The notes under the pieces are model-generated. The model saw only the letters and a program-made list of their open reading frames with translations, did not search any database and was not told the origin of the DNA. The position numbers and the translations under genes were made by a program. This document shows positions 27,155 through 35,786 of a stretch of DNA of 64,000 nucleotides, piece after piece; position 1 is the stretch's first letter, and the number at the start of each line of letters is the position of its first letter. The stretch comes from Vibrio furnissii CIP 102972. GTDB taxonomy: Bacteria > Pseudomonadota > Gammaproteobacteria > Enterobacterales > Vibrionaceae. Location: positions 124,001 to 188,000 of the forward strand of contig NZ_ACZP01000014.1 of the NCBI RefSeq assembly GCF_000176175.1, in the 5' to 3' direction.

Positions 27155-28753
27155 TTGAGCGATTTTATGGAAGATGCTTTAAAGAAATACAGTATAGAAA
27201 CGACCGACTATCAGGTGGGTCAAGACAACATTCAGAAATGGGGCTTTGACGTCCACAACGCCGTGTTTGGTATCAGTGCAGGATTGATCATTCTGTTTCT
27301 GGCCTCACTGCTGATTGTTGACCCGATCACCGCCAAAGACGCACTGAACGCGTTGAAGAACGGCATCATTGACGACTTCAGCGCCTTCTTTATGTGGGTG
27401 ACCAACTTTTTCCTCCTTTTCACCTTTGCATTGATGGTTTCTCCTTTTGGTAAAATCCGCATCGGCGGTAAAGATGCCGTGCCGGATCATTCCCGCGTCT
27501 CTTGGTTATCGATGCTTTTTGCCGCCGGGATGGGGATCGGCTTGTTGTTCTGGAGTGTTGCCGAACCAACCGCTTACTTCACCGATTGGTGGGGCACGCC
27601 ATTGAACGTTGAACCCTACACACCAGAAGCCAAATCGCTGGCGATGGGCGCCACGATGTTCCACTGGGGCATCCATGGCTGGGCCATTTATGCGATTGTT
27701 GCATTGGCGTTGGCTTTCTTCGCGTTCAATAAAGGTTTACCGCTTTCCATTCGCAGTGTGTTCTACCCTATTTTTGGTGACCGCGCGTGGGGCTGGCTTG
27801 GCCACACGATAGACATCATGGCCGTGTTGGCCACGTTATTTGGTTTGGCGACCTCGTTGGGCCTAGGCGCACAACAAGCCACCAGCGGCATTAACTACAT
27901 TTTTGGTACCGATGGCGGCATCGGCATGCAGCTTGCTGTGATTGTGTTTGTCACCCTCATTGCCATCATTTCCGTGATTCGAGGCATCGATGGCGGCGTC
28001 AAAGTGCTCAGTAACGTCAACATGGCGTTTGCGTTTGCCTTGCTCATCTTCATTATCGCCGTCACTTTCGACACGGCCATCACGTCCATTCCTGAGACGT
28101 TCATGGCGTACGCGCAAAACATCATTGGTTTGAGTAACCCGCACGGTCGTGAAGACCAAGTGTGGATGAATGGCTGGTCTGTCTTTTACTGGGCTTGGTG
28201 GATTTCATGGTCACCATTTGTCGGCATGTTTATCGCACGCGTCTCTCGTGGTCGTACCGTCCGTGAATTCCTGTGTGCCGTAGTGTTCATCCCAACCCTA
28301 CTCACACTGATTTGGATGGCTGTTTTTGGTGGCATCGCCCTTGATCAGGTGGCGAACAAAGTGGGTGAACTGGGCGCACATGGCCTGACCGACATTTCGC
28401 TGACCCTGTTCCACGTGTATGAACAGTTGCCATTTGGTCGTGTGATTTCGATGATCTCGATTGTGTTGATTCTGATCTTCTTTATTACATCGTCTGATTC
28501 AGGCTCACTGGTGATCGACAGCATCACCGCTGGCGGTAAAGTGGATGCACCGATTCCGCAACGCATTTTCTGGGCGAGTGTTGAAGGGGCGATTGCAGCC
28601 GTGATGCTTTGGATTGGTGGTAAAGAGGCGCTGCAAGCACTGCAATCTGGCGTGGTCGCCACCGCCCTGCCATTCAGCTTTGTGTTGTTGCTGATGTGCA
28701 TCAGCTTGGTGAAAGGGTTACGCACCGAACAAGCACTCTACGCCCAACCCTAA
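27155..28753 (+). CDS. BCCT family betaine/choline/carnitine transporter
   Basis: 532 residues with twelve hydrophobic helices. BCCT signatures are clear: GMGIGLLFWSVAEPTAYF, MFHWGIHGWAIY and FYWAWWISWSPFVGMFIARVSRGRTVREF (tryptophan-rich helix 8). These Na+- or H+-coupled carriers import glycine betaine, choline or related osmolytes. The frame begins at TTG 27155; ATG 27167 is the alternative and may be the true start. C-terminal tail is short, so osmosensing through a long tail as in BetP is unlikely. Single gene, ending at a bidirectional terminator. Confidence 0.93.
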   Translation: MSDFMEDALKKYSIETTDYQVGQDNIQKWGFDVHNAVFGISAGLIILFLASLLIVDPITAKDALNALKNGIIDDFSAFFMWVTNFFLLFTFALMVSPFGKIRIGGKDAVPDHSRVSWLSMLFAAGMGIGLLFWSVAEPTAYFTDWWGTPLNVEPYTPEAKSLAMGATMFHWGIHGWAIYAIVALALAFFAFNKGLPLSIRSVFYPIFGDRAWGWLGHTIDIMAVLATLFGLATSLGLGAQQATSGINYIFGTDGGIGMQLAVIVFVTLIAIISVIRGIDGGVKVLSNVNMAFAFALLIFIIAVTFDTAITSIPETFMAYAQNIIGLSNPHGREDQVWMNGWSVFYWAWWISWSPFVGMFIARVSRGRTVREFLCAVVFIPTLLTLIWMAVFGGIALDQVANKVGELGAHGLTDISLTLFHVYEQLPFGRVISMISIVLILIFFITSSDSGSLVIDSITAGGKVDAPIPQRIFWASVEGAIAAVMLWIGGKEALQALQSGVVATALPFSFVLLLMCISLVKGLRTEQALYAQP

Positions 28754-28768
28754 CGCACTTTAAAACGC

Positions 28769-28797
28769 AAAAAGGTCAGCCTCGGCTGACCTTTTTT
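28769..28797. terminator. Bidirectional terminator between BCCT gene and art operon
   Basis: AAAAGGTCAGCC-TCG-GCTGACCTTTTTT, 16 bases past the BCCT stop and 16 bases past the convergent ABC-permease stop at 28813. Confidence 0.93.
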
Positions 28798-28812
28798 AGT
28801 GTGTCGCATCAA

Positions 28813-29481
28813 TTAATACGCTTCAAACGCTAACGCTTTGCGCTCGATCTGGCGAAACACCAACGTCAGCAATCCATTGACGCTCAAGTAGAACAGCCCC
28901 GCGACACCAAACACGGTTAATGTATCGTAGGTTTGCGCATTGATGCGCTGCGCATAACCCATCAAATCCATGATGGTAATCGTGCTTGCCAGCGACGTGC
29001 CCTTAAACACCAAAATGACTTCATTGGAATATGCTGGCACAGCGCGGCGCAAGGCGTATGGCAGCAACACACGCAGCGTTGCTATTTTATTCATACCCAG
29101 CGCGCGGCAAGCTTGCCATTGCCCATCTGGAATCGCGTTGAACGCCCCTTTAAACAGTTGCGAGCTGTACGCGGCCGTGTTGAGCGCCAACGCCACCATG
29201 GCACAGAACCAAGGCTTGCTGAGCCACACCCACAGCACGCTTTCGCGAATCCATTCAAACTGACCCGGTCCGTAATAAACCAAGAAGATCTGCACCAACA
29301 GCGGCGTTCCGGTGAACAGCGTGATCACCGCGCGGCTCACCCAATGCAGCAGCGGCGTGCGCATCACCAAAGACACCGTCATCAGCAATGAGAGCAAACA
29401 GCCCACCAACAGCGAGGCAGCCGTTAACTGTAAGCTGGTGCCTAAACCTTCGAAAAGTTGCCAAAGATGCTGTTCTTTCAT
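28813..29481 (-). CDS. artM: Arginine ABC transporter permease (ArtM-like)
   Basis: 222 residues with five helices and the EAA-like coupling loop ACRALGMNKIATLRVLLPYALRRAVP. Polar amino-acid (HisM/GlnP) type permease. Its ATG overlaps the end of the upstream permease gene by 4 bases (translation coupling). Last gene of a four-gene operon whose ATPase is a close ArtP match, so arginine is the likely substrate. Confidence 0.88.
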   Translation of the reverse strand: MKEQHLWQLFEGLGTSLQLTAASLLVGCLLSLLMTVSLVMRTPLLHWVSRAVITLFTGTPLLVQIFLVYYGPGQFEWIRESVLWVWLSKPWFCAMVALALNTAAYSSQLFKGAFNAIPDGQWQACRALGMNKIATLRVLLPYALRRAVPAYSNEVILVFKGTSLASTITIMDLMGYAQRINAQTYDTLTVFGVAGLFYLSVNGLLTLVFRQIERKALAFEAY

Positions 29482-30167
29482 GCGCTTGCTCCTTCTTGGG
29501 AACTCATGCCTTGCACGGCGAATTTCTTATCGATCACTTTCACGGCGCGTTGGGTGATCAACGTGATCACCAAATACACCGCCGCGGCTGTGGCGTACCA
29601 CGTAAAGGCTTCGTGAGTCGCCGCAGAGGTCAACTGCGCTTGCTTGAGCAAATCGGTCACCCCGATCAACGACACCAACGCCGTATCTTTCAGCAGCACC
29701 AACCACTGGTTCATCAGCCCTGGCAGCGCATGTCGCACCGCTTGAGGCAACACAATGCGAAAAAACGCACGGCCCGGAGAAATACCTAAGGCACTAGCCG
29801 CCTCACGCTGACCTCGACCCACCGCTTTCAGTGCGCCACGCAACGTTTGCGCAGCGTACGAGGCAAAAATCAAAGAGAGGGCGATGACCCCAGAAATAAA
29901 CGGACTGATCTCGATAAACTCGCCGGTGATCAGAAACAGCACCTGCGTTGAACCAAAATAGATAAACAGCACCACCAATAGCTCCGGCAGGCCGCGGATC
30001 ACCATCACCAACAACGTCGTTGGCCATTTGATCAGTTTCATTTTGGCCATTTCGCCACTGGCGAACAGTAACGCTAATAACAAACCGACCAGCAAGCTGG
30101 CAAACGCGATTTGCAGCGTCATCCAGCTTGCGTGTACCAGCGATAAAGAGTAGCCCGTTAATGCCAT
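29478..30167 (-). CDS. artQ: Arginine ABC transporter permease (ArtQ-like)
   Basis: 229 residues, polar amino-acid permease with coupling loop EAASALGISPGRAFFRIVLPQAVRHALP and GLPELLVVLFIYFG in the second helix region. Forms the heterodimeric membrane channel with the neighbouring ArtM-like protein. It starts 1 base after the binding-protein stop. Confidence 0.88.
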   Translation of the reverse strand: MALTGYSLSLVHASWMTLQIAFASLLVGLLLALLFASGEMAKMKLIKWPTTLLVMVIRGLPELLVVLFIYFGSTQVLFLITGEFIEISPFISGVIALSLIFASYAAQTLRGALKAVGRGQREAASALGISPGRAFFRIVLPQAVRHALPGLMNQWLVLLKDTALVSLIGVTDLLKQAQLTSAATHEAFTWYATAAAVYLVITLITQRAVKVIDKKFAVQGMSSQEGASA

Positions 30168-30168
30168 C

Positions 30169-30900
30169 TTACTTTCCGAAATACTTATTGAAGATCGAGG
30201 CGTACACGCCGTTCTCTTTGACTGCGCTCAACGCGTTGTTCAGTTGTTCCAATAGCGCTTGATTGTCTTTGTTGACGGCAATACCAAAGCCGTTGCCAAA
30301 GTATTGTGCGTTCGTCACGTGCTCACCAACATAAGTCAGGTTGCTGTCGCCTTTAAACCACTCAGCCACCACCGCAGTGTCCCCGAACACGGAATCAATA
30401 CGGCCGTTTTTCATGTCGATAAACGCATCTTGATAGCTTGAGTAAGGGACCGCGACCACATCCGGTAACTGCTCAAGCAGGTAACTTTGGTGAGTCGAAC
30501 CATTTTGCACGCCGACACGCTTGCCTTTCAGCGCCGCTTGATCAGCCACTTTGCCCGACAATGACACGAAAGCAGCAGAGTTATCGTAATAAGGATGAGA
30601 AAAGTTCACCTGCTCTAAACGCGCTTCAGTAATGTCCATCGCTGAAATCGCTGCATCGTAACGCTTAAATTTCAGTGCTGGGATCAAGCTATCGAACGCT
30701 TGGTTGTGGAAACTACATTTGGCTTCCAGTTGTTGACACAGCGCATTCGCCAAATCGACGTCAAACCCTTGAATTTGGTTATTTTCATCCACGAATTCAA
30801 ACGGTGCGTAGGTCGCTTCCATTACGAATTTGATCTCTTGCTGCGCGCTCGCGCTGGCTGAAACCAAACCAATCAAAGATGCTAAAAGGATCTTCTTCAT
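30169..30900 (-). CDS. artI: Arginine-binding periplasmic protein (ArtI/ArtJ-like)
   Basis: 243 residues with signal peptide MKKILLASLIGLVSASASA and the class 3 solute-binding pattern: IKFVMEATYAPFEFVDENNQIQGFDVDLANAL, DAAISAMDITEARLEQVNFSHPY. Delivers the amino acid to the ArtQM permease. GGAG precedes the ATG. Between the ATPase and permease genes, as in E. coli artPIQM. Confidence 0.9.
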   Translation of the reverse strand: MKKILLASLIGLVSASASAQQEIKFVMEATYAPFEFVDENNQIQGFDVDLANALCQQLEAKCSFHNQAFDSLIPALKFKRYDAAISAMDITEARLEQVNFSHPYYDNSAAFVSLSGKVADQAALKGKRVGVQNGSTHQSYLLEQLPDVVAVPYSSYQDAFIDMKNGRIDSVFGDTAVVAEWFKGDSNLTYVGEHVTNAQYFGNGFGIAVNKDNQALLEQLNNALSAVKENGVYASIFNKYFGK

Positions 30901-30949
30901 TGCAATACTCCAACTTTTGCAGGACTGGCACGTGAAGCCAGAGGGATAA

Positions 30950-31678
30950 TTAGTGTTTTAGATAATCCGCAAACTGTTGCGTTTGCGGCTGGGTAAATGC
31001 TTCGTGAGTGCCGTGTTCAATGATGCGGCCTTTCTCCAGGTACAACACATGGCTGGCGATTTTCTTGGCGAAATCCACTTCATGCGTCACCACCACTTGA
31101 GTGATACCAGTACCACTTAACTCTTTGATAATTTTGACCACTTGGTTGGTGATCTCCGGATCAAGCGCTGCGGTCGGTTCATCAAACAACAACACATCGG
31201 GTTTCATCATTAATGCACGCGCAATGGCGATACGCTGCTGTTGGCCACCCGACAGTTGCAACGGCCACGCATCGGCTTTATCAGCCAGTTGCAGCGTCGT
31301 CAGGATCTCAATCGCTTGCTGCTTGGCTTGCGTTTTATCCAGACCCGACACTTTCACTGGGGCTTCAATCAGGTTTTCCATGACCGTCATGTGCGGCCAC
31401 AAATGATATTGCTGAAACACCATGCCGACTTTGCGACGCAGCGCTAACCCTTGCTGCTCAGAAGGGTTCTGAGAAAAATCGAACGATTGGTTGGCGATGT
31501 TGAGTCGGCCGCTATCGGCTGTTTCCAGCAGATTCAGCACTCGCAGCAGCGAACTCTTGCCAGCCCCACTTGGGCCAAGCAACACCAAGGTTTCGCCCTT
31601 CGCGCACTCAAAACTGATATCGTTCAGTACTTGCGTTGTACCGTATGACTTATTTACACCATCAACCCGAATATTCAT
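30950..31678 (-). CDS. artP: Arginine ABC transporter ATPase (ArtP-like)
   Basis: 242 residues from ATG 31678, whose [13 protein letters not shown] aligns with E. coli ArtP MSIQLNGINCFYG; an in-frame ATG at 31693 adds five residues and is the alternative. Walker [11 protein letters not shown], signature [10 protein letters not shown], Walker [13 protein letters not shown], and H-loop VVTHEV are all intact. First gene of artPIQM; energises arginine uptake from the cytoplasmic face. A TATGCA-N7-TGTATA dyad upstream may be an ArgR site. Confidence 0.92.
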   Translation of the reverse strand: MNIRVDGVNKSYGTTQVLNDISFECAKGETLVLLGPSGAGKSSLLRVLNLLETADSGRLNIANQSFDFSQNPSEQQGLALRRKVGMVFQQYHLWPHMTVMENLIEAPVKVSGLDKTQAKQQAIEILTTLQLADKADAWPLQLSGGQQQRIAIARALMMKPDVLLFDEPTAALDPEITNQVVKIIKELSGTGITQVVVTHEVDFAKKIASHVLYLEKGRIIEHGTHEAFTQPQTQQFADYLKH

Positions 31679-31733
31679 GCCTAAATTCTGCATTAATTAC
31701 CAATTATCGGTAATACTACTACGACCGCGTTTT

Positions 31734-31752
31734 TATGCAATAAAAATGTATA
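31734..31752 (-). promoter_or_regulatory. Possible ArgR (ARG box) site upstream of artP
   Basis: TATGCA-ATAAAAA-TGTATA, an AT-rich imperfect dyad 56 bases before the artP start. Only loosely similar to the ARG box consensus; listed because artP is usually ArgR-controlled. Confidence 0.25.
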
Positions 31753-31991
31753 AAAATGGAAATGATGAGTTTTTTGTATAGATATGTTGCGAGAATGTAG
31801 TAAGAACGACTAATTCAAGGCAATGGCAGTAGAATTGAAAAATCACAGCGAGTTCAACACGAATCCAACGATTCACGCGAACAATTGCGAGCAATCGATG
31901 AGAGCATCAAACGAAAGATGTAAAAGAGAAAATCAAATGGAAGATATAAAAAGGAAGTGGTACGAAGAAATCAGATCATGAAGAAGAGAAA

Positions 31992-32065
31992 TGGAGGCGC
32001 GTCCCGGAGTCGAACCGAGGTCCACGGATTTGCAATCCGCTGCATGGCCACTCTGCCAACGCGCC
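31992..32065 (-). tRNA. tRNA-Cys(GCA)
   Basis: 74 nt including encoded CCA. Acceptor stem GGCGCGT/ACGCGCC, anticodon loop with GCA, T-arm GGTTCGACTCC. Processed with the tRNA-Leu 22 bases upstream. Confidence 0.97.
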
Positions 32066-32087
32066 TCAATGGATGGTATCTGATTGA

Positions 32088-32174
32088 TGGTGCCCCGGGC
32101 CGGACTTGAACCGGCACAACTCGAAAGTCGAGGGATTTTAAATCCCTTGTGTCTACCAATTTCACCACCAGGGC
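32088..32174 (-). tRNA. tRNA-Leu(UAA)
   Basis: 87 nt including encoded CCA; class II with a long variable arm. Acceptor GCCCTGG/CCGGGGC, anticodon loop TTTAAAA giving UAA, T-arm GGTTCAAGTCC. First of the tRNA pair and next to the repeat-flanked island. Confidence 0.97.
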
Positions 32175-32287
32175 AACGCAATCATGCGATGGTAACACCA
32201 TCCGTTCCAGCAACATCATTGCGGGAACGGGGCGTACTTTAACGGATTGAATGTTCAGGTCAACAAAATAATTCATATTTATCAACC
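32175..32287 (-). other. Leader upstream of the tRNA pair
   Basis: Short non-coding stretch between tRNA-Leu and the left direct repeat; it should hold the tRNA promoter, with GC-rich bases near 32220 and an AT-rich part further up. Confidence 0.4.
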
Positions 32288-32344
32288 GAATGAACAACAA
32301 ACACTCCACGCGGTATGTTTTGCGCCCAATGCGGATAATGATTG
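32288..32344. repeat. Left copy of 57-bp direct repeat flanking the defence-like island
   Basis: Identical to 35702-35758 at 56 of 57 positions (T/G difference at position 18). The same orientation as the right copy; start-to-start distance 3414 bases. In this copy the hairpin's right arm, just after the repeat, is degraded. Confidence 0.92.
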
Positions 32345-32521
32345 AACGTAAAATTATCGGAAAAGCAGGCTAACAGACAATAAGGTCAGCTCCGTTTCAC
32401 ACATACTTTCAAGCAGAGCAATTGCAGGAAATGAGTTCTAACGAAACTTTTTTTAGACGCAGAATGGGCACCAAACCTAACAAAGATATGTGTTTAAGAT
32501 AGGAGCCCACTTTGCGATACT

Positions 32522-33835
32522 TCATGCTTTTTGTTTGACTCTTCTATTTAGTTTAGCTTTAGCTTGCTCTAGATATTTCTCATCGTCCGTGATCCTTGAG
32601 AGAATCTCTTCAACCGCCTGCTGTGAGTATATATGTCGGTTTGCCATTGCCTGAAAATGATGGAATTCGTTGTTGGTTTTCTTCCAGTTTAATTTTTCCA
32701 CCACGGCTTGAAAGCAATTGCTATTAAACGTCAGGTCGCCATTTTTGTCGCGAGCGACCAAACAACGGCTCAATTTTTCGGCAGCAAATTTTTTTAGTTG
32801 TTCGTTGATTACCCTAATAGCAGAATTTTGGCTATATATATGCGACTTCTCAGGGTCAACAGCCTTTTGGACAATTAGAGCATTTCGCAGTTGTTCAATA
32901 TCACCGGATTTACCATTAGCTTTTGCAATGATTACCTGACCTTGCTCATCATCCTTTGCATAGACAAGTGAAACATTGATAGGAATAGCGAACTCAATAT
33001 CATTCGCTTGTTCGATCTCGTGTTCAACCGTCTTCGCTAGTTCCAATATATCTTCTGCTGCTTGACCATAGTAACTTGTCAACAGTGATTTAGGTGGTAA
33101 TTTAAAATCACCAACCAAAGAAATCATTCCGGAGTGCTGTGATTGCAAGAAAGGCACCTCAGTAAACTGTTCAAATTTTGTAGAGTAGTTGATCACTCCC
33201 GATTGAAATACTCTAGAGGCCAACCCCTGTAATTCAGGTATCAAAAGGTGCACAGCATCATCACGCCAACCAGCAATCAACTCTACGTTTTTTCTAGTGT
33301 TGTCATTATTTTTGAAAACCTTGTCCAAGCATTTCCGTAAAGGAATAGTTTGCTTAATCCCTTTTTTGGTTGGGTTACTGTAAATAGCTAACTCCCCCTC
33401 ACGTTCAATGATCATCGCTTTTAACAGCTGTTCCCATGCGGTGGAAAATAACATTACAAAGCCATCTAACTTGTTTTCTAAAGAAGGTCGATTGTACAAT
33501 TCTAAAGCTAACATCATGTTATCACGGGATTTCTTTATGAGTGCCTTCGCCAGATTTGATTTACATCTATGACCAAGTTCTTGGTAATGTTTACTTTGAG
33601 ATAAGCGCTTTTTAAACTCAATAAAATTGATATCAAGCGTATTTATTGATTCATATTTATCATCACCAATAAAAGTTAGAAATTGTGTTATCTGGCCTTT
33701 ACCAAAATAGGACTTGAACGTAGAAGCCTTCCAACCGGTCGCATCAATTACGTCCTGCTTTGTAAAATATTTTTGCTGCAATTGTTTACGCTGCAAAAAT
33801 TCGAAGAAGTGTTTCTGTGCTGTATCTCTCGACAT
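32522..33835 (-). CDS. DUF3644 protein with HEPN-like R-x4-H motif, predicted RNase
   Basis: 437 residues. The first 60 look like a DNA-binding helix-turn-helix (FTKQDVIDATGWKASTFKSYF). DUF3644 follows at about 95-215, with ALELYNRPSLENKLDGF, AWEQLLKAMIIE and GWRDDAVHLLIPEL. The last segment supplies R191-D-D-A-V-H196, the R-x4-6-H signature of HEPN ribonucleases. The C-terminal half (about 270-437) is mixed alpha/beta and basic at its end (NRRVKQKA); I recognise nothing there. It is 23 bases downstream of the DUF4041 gene, so the two form an operon. DUF3644 and HEPN proteins are common in anti-phage islands. Inferred role: RNA-cleaving effector triggered by infection. Confidence 0.8.
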   Translation of the reverse strand: MSRDTAQKHFFEFLQRKQLQQKYFTKQDVIDATGWKASTFKSYFGKGQITQFLTFIGDDKYESINTLDINFIEFKKRLSQSKHYQELGHRCKSNLAKALIKKSRDNMMLALELYNRPSLENKLDGFVMLFSTAWEQLLKAMIIEREGELAIYSNPTKKGIKQTIPLRKCLDKVFKNNDNTRKNVELIAGWRDDAVHLLIPELQGLASRVFQSGVINYSTKFEQFTEVPFLQSQHSGMISLVGDFKLPPKSLLTSYYGQAAEDILELAKTVEHEIEQANDIEFAIPINVSLVYAKDDEQGQVIIAKANGKSGDIEQLRNALIVQKAVDPEKSHIYSQNSAIRVINEQLKKFAAEKLSRCLVARDKNGDLTFNSNCFQAVVEKLNWKKTNNEFHHFQAMANRHIYSQQAVEEILSRITDDEKYLEQAKAKLNRRVKQKA

Positions 33836-33858
33836 ATAATGACCCGATTCACCTAGCC

Positions 33859-35388
33859 CTAAAGTACATCGGCAAACTCTGGGAGCCTGCTAGAAGTGAC
33901 TATTTCTTCCTCATCCAACTTCCCTTCTTTCAAAAGCTGCTGCTTTTTCATGGCCTTTGTCTCGTAATAATCCTGCGCGACCGCTGTTTCAATGAATTCT
34001 ACAACCTCATCAGTAAACCCTTGGACCGCTTGCTTAATTTCATCGAGAGATACGTTAAAGAACTCCTTACGCCTATTCACCATGTTTAATCGACGCGAAT
34101 CGAATTTATCGTGTAAGTTCTTCTCTAGTGCTGGAGCATCAGTGGTGTGGATCATTGCATGAACGTCGAAAGTAAACGGAACGGAAGCATCACCAAGCTC
34201 TTTTACTCGATCCATCGGCTCTAAGCGTCTCGTCATACCAATTTTGTATACTTCTTCGCCAAAAGAGCCAATATTGGAAATAATGTAGACATGACCTTGT
34301 TTGGTTTGTTCAGCCATAGACTGCGCGCGTTGATGCTTACGTTCAGCCTCCTCAAGGCTTGCTTGCAACTCAGCTATTTGAGACTCCAAAGCGGCTTTTG
34401 CTTCATCACTAGCCTCCGTAAGCTCTTGTCTGGCTGTTTCTAGTGCTTTCTGATAGCGTTTTTCCTCCTTGATAGCGTCCGCTTCGGCTTTCTTGATCTC
34501 CGCTTCTATCTTCGCCTCTTCACGCATTTGGGCTTTTATTTCTGCTTGTTCCTCTTTTTCTCGCTGTCTCTTCTCATGATATTCATAAGTTAATTGAAGT
34601 TCTTTTAGCTTCTCATCCAAATAACGCTCAGTAATTGAAATTGCATTCGACTCATTCAGTTGATTGATGGCAGAAAATGCTTTTCGAATACGCTCTTCCA
34701 TCTTAACGACATTCTTCCATGTGCAGTTTGCAATCGCAGCTTCACATTCATTATTAAATGCTCGGGCAGTCAAACGTATCCCTTTGTTCGTCATTTTCTT
34801 ACCTTCTGTTCGAGATCCATCGACAGTCCAATCACGGTAACAATAGATGGCACCGCTTGACGAATGCTCTCTTAACAATGATTTTTGACGTTCCTTACAA
34901 CTCTTAATTGCTTCTTTAAACCTCTCAGATACATCAAAATCGAACTTAGGTTCATAAAAACCTAGTTCAATTAACTCTACGTCTTCGCTAAAGATGGCTA
35001 TTTGTTTACTTAGCGCGTCATAGGTATTTTTCTTGTTTTTATAATCCATTCGCAGATTTTTGATCTGATCTTCAATATTTAGCTGATCTTTAGAAAGCTG
35101 CGCTTTCTGCGCCTCCAATTTTTCTAGCTCCTGCTTTGATCGCGCTTCAATTTCTGATTTCTCTAGCACTAGCTCTGATCTTATCTTTTCGCATTCCGCA
35201 TCAAGGTCTATTACTTTTGCGTATTTTTCTTCGTATTCCTCTATCAAGCTTGTTGCTGAAGATACTTTTGTTCTTTCTTTCCTCAGCTCGTCTCGCAACC
35301 GTTTAATTTTTTGACTACTGATCAATAAGACGACCAACAAAATGACAACACCGACGATAGCCCCGTGTATTACTGAAATTTGTTCCAT
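33859..35388 (-). CDS. Membrane-anchored coiled-coil DUF4041 / T5orf172 GIY-YIG protein
   Basis: 509 residues. One N-terminal membrane helix (about 7-25, GAIVGVVILLVVLLISS), coiled coil (about 26-130), DUF4041 region (about 150-265, with LIELGFYEPKFDFD and SITERYLDEKLKEL), a second long charged coiled coil (about 265-360), then a T5orf172 GIY-YIG-type domain from about residue 365: GHVYIISNIGSFG, EVYKIGMTRR, RVKELGDAS, ALEKNLHDKF, NRRKEFF. GIY-YIG domains cut DNA; this architecture is found on phages and in defence islands. First gene of the island operon. Inferred role: membrane-tethered sensor/nuclease acting with the HEPN-like partner. Confidence 0.82.
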   Translation of the reverse strand: MEQISVIHGAIVGVVILLVVLLISSQKIKRLRDELRKERTKVSSATSLIEEYEEKYAKVIDLDAECEKIRSELVLEKSEIEARSKQELEKLEAQKAQLSKDQLNIEDQIKNLRMDYKNKKNTYDALSKQIAIFSEDVELIELGFYEPKFDFDVSERFKEAIKSCKERQKSLLREHSSSGAIYCYRDWTVDGSRTEGKKMTNKGIRLTARAFNNECEAAIANCTWKNVVKMEERIRKAFSAINQLNESNAISITERYLDEKLKELQLTYEYHEKRQREKEEQAEIKAQMREEAKIEAEIKKAEADAIKEEKRYQKALETARQELTEASDEAKAALESQIAELQASLEEAERKHQRAQSMAEQTKQGHVYIISNIGSFGEEVYKIGMTRRLEPMDRVKELGDASVPFTFDVHAMIHTTDAPALEKNLHDKFDSRRLNMVNRRKEFFNVSLDEIKQAVQGFTDEVVEFIETAVAQDYYETKAMKKQQLLKEGKLDEEEIVTSSRLPEFADVL

Positions 35389-35701
35389 TTACCCAGCCTT
35401 TATCACTAATTTCATTAGCCATAAAACATAGCGTATATTAGCAACTCATTATTTTATCTGGTTCACAGACCAAGTCTCTTAAGTGGTTGCTGTTGATCTA
35501 GCATACCTATCGTCAATGAATATATTGCCCATATTTATCTGAAAAGCGACGAACAACCTGAATAAAGGAAAAACCATCACGAGAGTTCAACAAGATAAGT
35601 CGTTAATGATTGATTTATCGTTACCGGATTAGAGCACCAAAACACTGGGAAAATTGATAGAAAGAATTTTCTAAATGAAGTCGTTGACTAGGTAGGCTGC
35701 A
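35389..35701 (-). promoter_or_regulatory. Upstream region of the island operon
   Basis: 313 AT-rich bases without a credible gene. It must hold the promoter for the DUF4041 gene starting at 35388. No clear operator, antisense RNA or toxin-antitoxin repeat seen. Confidence 0.4.
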
Positions 35702-35758
35702 GAATGAACAACAAACACGCCACGCGGTATGTTTTGCGCCCAATGCGGATAATGATTG
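35702..35758. repeat. Right copy of 57-bp direct repeat
   Basis: Partner of 32288-32344. This copy overlaps an intact hairpin (35733-35766) that lies just beyond the iutA stop codon, suggesting it is the native chromosomal copy. Confidence 0.92.
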
Positions 35759-35766
35759 GGCGCAAA
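35733..35766 (-). terminator. Hairpin downstream of iutA
   Basis: Perfect 12-base arms TTTGCGCCCAAT and ATTGGGCGCAAA around a ten-base loop, 20 bases past the iutA stop. A short A/T run follows rather than a full U-tract; terminator function is likely. Confidence 0.6.
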
Positions 35767-35786
35767 TTTGGGTGTGACGGGATGGG

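Larger units (their letters stand above)
32345..35701. mobile_element. Repeat-bounded island with two defence-like genes
   Basis: The 3.36-kb segment between the direct repeats carries only a DUF3644 gene and a DUF4041/T5orf172 gene, both on the minus strand. It is visibly more AT-rich than the flanking iutA and art genes and has many rare-looking A/T-ending codons. It sits between a tRNA pair and a conserved iron-uptake gene. No integrase, transposase or terminal inverted repeats are present. Non-coding parts are 32345-32521 and 35389-35701. Interpreted as a horizontally acquired cassette; the mechanism of insertion is unknown. Confidence 0.65.

Noticed and set aside
32345..35701. Integrase, transposase or CRISPR array in the repeat-bounded island
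   Set aside because: Searched by eye in both genes and gaps; only the DUF3644 and DUF4041 genes are present and no regularly spaced repeats occur.
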